Below, in pieces: positions 24,001 to 25,661 of a stretch of DNA of 25,661 nucleotides; within the stretch, counting starts at the first letter, position 1; each line of letters opens with the position of its first letter. Origin of the DNA: a virus; IMG/VR virus record IMGVR_UViG_3300013126_000215, positions 1 to 25,661 of that record, one strand, 5' to 3'. Under the pieces are notes generated by a model. The model worked only from the letters and a program-made list of their open reading frames with translations, searched no databases and was not told the origin of the DNA. Made by a program: the position numbers and the translations under genes.

Positions 24001-25661
24001 CGATATTGCACTTACAACACCCGGTGGACTAACAGCATCTACAATAAACAGTTCTTCTGGAAGTCATACTCACGCAATATCTACAGGTGCTGCATCCACA
24101 TTATCTGTATCATCTTCTAATGCAACAGGTAGTAGTGCTAATCTAGCGAGAGCAGACCACATTCATACTATTACAAATAGTAGTAATCCTGGTGCTGCTG
24201 CAAGCTTATTGTCTTCTGACGCAAGTGGTATTTTAACTTTAGTTCAATTAACTGGAACTACAAGAGTTAGAACGCCATTGTTAGATACTGCATCAGGAAA
24301 CATTTCTATCGCACCGGCTGGAAATATAGTACTAGAGCCATCAGGCTCTTTAGTTTCTTTAACTAGCACAAAAAACTTTCGTTCAACTACATATGTTTCC
24401 GGCTTTGCAGGATCTAGTTGGAGTTTGACTGGAGGAACAACATCTCTTTTTGAAATTGACAACCTTTCTGTGAGAGGAACATTAAGAGTCTATGAATTAC
24501 TTATTCAACAGATAAGAGCAACAAACGGAAGTTTGTTTGTAAGTTCGTCTGCAAGAATAGAGACAGTAACAGGCACAGGCCCATATAATTTGACAACAGA
24601 AGGTAAAGATGGAATAGACATACAACCTTTTGCAGTAAATGACGTCATTCGAGCACAAAGAATTGAAATTGGTTCTACTGACTTGATTTATCGCTCAGAC
24701 TTGACTGTTACGGCAATAAATGTTGGTGGTAATGCTAGAGTTTTTACAGCAACATTAAGAGCTGGAACAAACGCACCAGTGGCAGGATATGAGTATGTAA
24801 GACTTGGAAATACAACCGACACTTCACGACAAGGAACAATCTATTTAACTTCAGACGACACTCAATCTCCATTTATTGATATTGTTACTGGAATAACTTC
24901 CCATACTGACTGGAATACATCCGGTAAAGTAAAAATGAGAATGGGAAGGTTGGATGGAATTACTGGCTCAACAAATGAATTCGGAATGTACGCAGGAGAT
25001 GGATGGGGGTCTGGTGGAAAGTTTATTGTTGCAAGTAATAATAGAGTTACACTACAAAACGTTCCCATCAATTTTGGTTATGGTGTTAGTGCTGGCAGTC
25101 TTGCGTCTAATGGCAATATAAACTGGAAAAACAATAGTGATGCAACTGTAGCTTCAATCAATGGTAAAGACATAGATGCAACAAACAGTTATTTGAACAT
25201 AGAAACAAATACTGGTGGAACATCTTATATTTCGTTGACGACTAATTGTGTTGGCATTGGAGCAACAAATCAAAATAGAAAATTAAATGTTGAAGGAAAT
25301 TCAGCAGGACAACTAATTGTATCAGAATTTACTAATTCAAATAACAGTTCAACAGCATACAATGAAATACAAATCACTTCAGGAAAAGATGCAAATTTTG
25401 CTAAATTGAGACTTGGTGTTGCTGATAATGATTACCCTGGATTCACGGGTGGAGCGTTTATTTGGTCTACTCACACCAATGGAAGACTTTCTTTTGGAAC
25501 ACAAAGTACCGAAAGAATGGTTATTAGTAGTACGGGAGATGTCGGCATTGGGACGGCGAGTCCTAATTCAAAACTTCAGGTTGTTGGGACTACATCCGTC
25601 GATAGATTAAATGTTATAGGTAGTGGTTATGGACTAATAAATGTTAGTGTTAATAGTGATA
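21008..25661 (+). CDS. Giant tail fibre/adhesin, 3' end outside the window
   Basis: From the ATG at 21008 (AAGGAA 9 nt before it) the frame has no stop to the window end, giving at least 1551 codons. It has the make-up of a trimeric beta fibre: mostly Thr, Ser, Gly, Asn, Ile and Val, with few Cys. Segments seen in order are [20 protein letters not shown] (about 92-111), a region near 203-225 ([20 protein letters not shown]), a mid part rich in NG and DG turns, a His-rich stretch with HAH/HTH motifs (about 758-895), a second [20 protein letters not shown] (913-932), and [20 protein letters not shown] (about 1148-1167). Near the edge comes [20 protein letters not shown] (about 1505-1524). That last motif often precedes a C-terminal self-cleaving chaperone domain, which would lie outside the window. 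It should bind the host surface. Being cut, its full length is unknown. Confidence 0.9.
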   Translation, partial: MAKSDSVLKIEYNPKSKTSTSNSTVLTVISSGQTSPISNLYLLRDGSLSMTGNLNMGLKSIINVGLVDGVDISAHTGNSNIHIDHSTLSVVAGNGMTGGGDLTTSRTLTLGTPGTLNVTSTNLTTGTTHYHTITHSNNPEQSATLLSTNSSGELSLYRLYVTNQLFTPTIKSSSGSIVLSPNSANVLPEGSVLKDLGDYNRKWRSLYAAELIVENLVAQNVIATIGGRILVAPTTKLIADVASVAPTIDVEHNIFVNGDYIYLATAPGGIAQIESMRVTSGPTTITGGYRFSVDRNVDGTLANAWLAGDAVVLLREGYIDITSTSTILNHLGPTIAIYSRNSTNTWNDFKATVAQGNLRNFVDYSTNVFGIGVGNNLTLTPEAGFVGATVDATNGLRLFNTPLKMFNGITQTVAINAYNDIWIGPNSNDKKLTWNGTTLTVNGVINVTGGNAALTDLSNSVISTIITGNSIQVGSGAKDSTLNGWNIASSEIVGQATGVDQVILGTDGKISAGAGAVILSSMGMDLDAYEVGVLQPDPTNNISSIAWWPDASSVNVLTDRPVARIWGGRVGSADKFIQLEVDPDNDAPKMWLQDGGVSQRYFSLSNIDIFSGIPGLSASTSSINLGNYPANPNYNGIGIHSNVFAQTNSLSVGTQANPFGKIYAKEFVTVTIGGVKSSIGSSGATFSTIYVDNVVASSITSSTQLSGQIWYFDQNSDMYIRHNYAGPKTLFIANQNASNVMHLDVEGNITLGGTVDGVDIASHASNVNAHHDRAHEIVSASDHTASGLTAGHVLRASGATTFAWAQLSHTDLSNIGTNTHTQIDTHIGASTGVHGVTGSVVGTSDSQTLTNKTLTTPTIGDFTNATHAHTGASSGGTISHTSLTSLNADDHTQYYNQTRGDARYALNTITITAGDGLTGGGNLTTNRTLNVGAGTLISVAADSVSLSSGSAQYQIPVTGATTFNPSWTALSDFAGNGLTFSSGVFAVGAGSGLTVNSDDIALTTPGGLTASTINSSSGSHTHAISTGAASTLSVSSSNATGSSANLARADHIHTITNSSNPGAAASLLSSDASGILTLVQLTGTTRVRTPLLDTASGNISIAPAGNIVLEPSGSLVSLTSTKNFRSTTYVSGFAGSSWSLTGGTTSLFEIDNLSVRGTLRVYELLIQQIRATNGSLFVSSSARIETVTGTGPYNLTTEGKDGIDIQPFAVNDVIRAQRIEIGSTDLIYRSDLTVTAINVGGNARVFTATLRAGTNAPVAGYEYVRLGNTTDTSRQGTIYLTSDDTQSPFIDIVTGITSHTDWNTSGKVKMRMGRLDGITGSTNEFGMYAGDGWGSGGKFIVASNNRVTLQNVPINFGYGVSAGSLASNGNINWKNNSDATVASINGKDIDATNSYLNIETNTGGTSYISLTTNCVGIGATNQNRKLNVEGNSAGQLIVSEFTNSNNSSTAYNEIQITSGKDANFAKLRLGVADNDYPGFTGGAFIWSTHTNGRLSFGTQSTERMVISSTGDVGIGTASPNSKLQVVGTTSVDRLNVIGSGYGLINVSVNSD

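Overview
The window is the late (packaging, head and tail) half of a tailed phage or prophage genome with an HK97-type capsid and a siphovirus-type tail. It is AT-rich (roughly one third G+C by eye) and uses the standard genetic code: TGA works as a stop in many ATGA overlaps. No host genes, integrase, tRNAs or rRNAs are visible, so the host cannot be named; AGGAG-type ribosome sites show only that it is bacterial.

Layout. Positions 1-314 hold the start of a leftward, probably early, operon: two small genes with the same AAGGGAGATT ribosome-site block, the second cut by the window edge. Positions 315-1440 form a 1.1-kb divergent control region with no credible gene. It holds a probable leftward promoter with an operator-like dyad, several TTGTGC/GCACAA dyads and half-sites, two GTTAAC dyads, successive arrays of 10-11-bp units (one DNA helical turn each), a G-rich island, and about 340 bp of a 10-bp TATACATACA-type repeat.

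The rightward late operon starts at about 1453 with a membrane-anchored, coiled-coil protein that has a CHAT-like (caspase-fold) C-terminus. It is ATGA-coupled to the small and large terminase genes. A PAPS-reductase-family protein and a beta-class DNA methyltransferase come next, then the portal, an HK97-gp10-like protein, and a lone gene on the opposite strand. After that come a prohead protease fused in frame to the major capsid protein (with a good internal start for capsid alone) and a capsid-accessory protein. Connector and completion proteins, two paralogous tail-tube proteins, tail-assembly chaperones G and G-T (a -1 frameshift at GGGGGGT), the tape measure, distal tail/hub proteins and a very large tail fibre follow. 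The fibre stays open to the window end (at least 1551 codons).

Most late genes overlap or nearly touch, so the operon is tightly coupled. It is interrupted by structured spacers: two copies of a 47-bp hairpin element (4265-4311 and 7874-7920), a GAAA-capped hairpin after the capsid genes (11020-11041) and a bulged hairpin after the hub gene (19529-19560). The strongest candidates for something new are the CHAT-like protein at the head of the packaging operon, the helically phased repeat region, and the duplicated 47-bp leader element.
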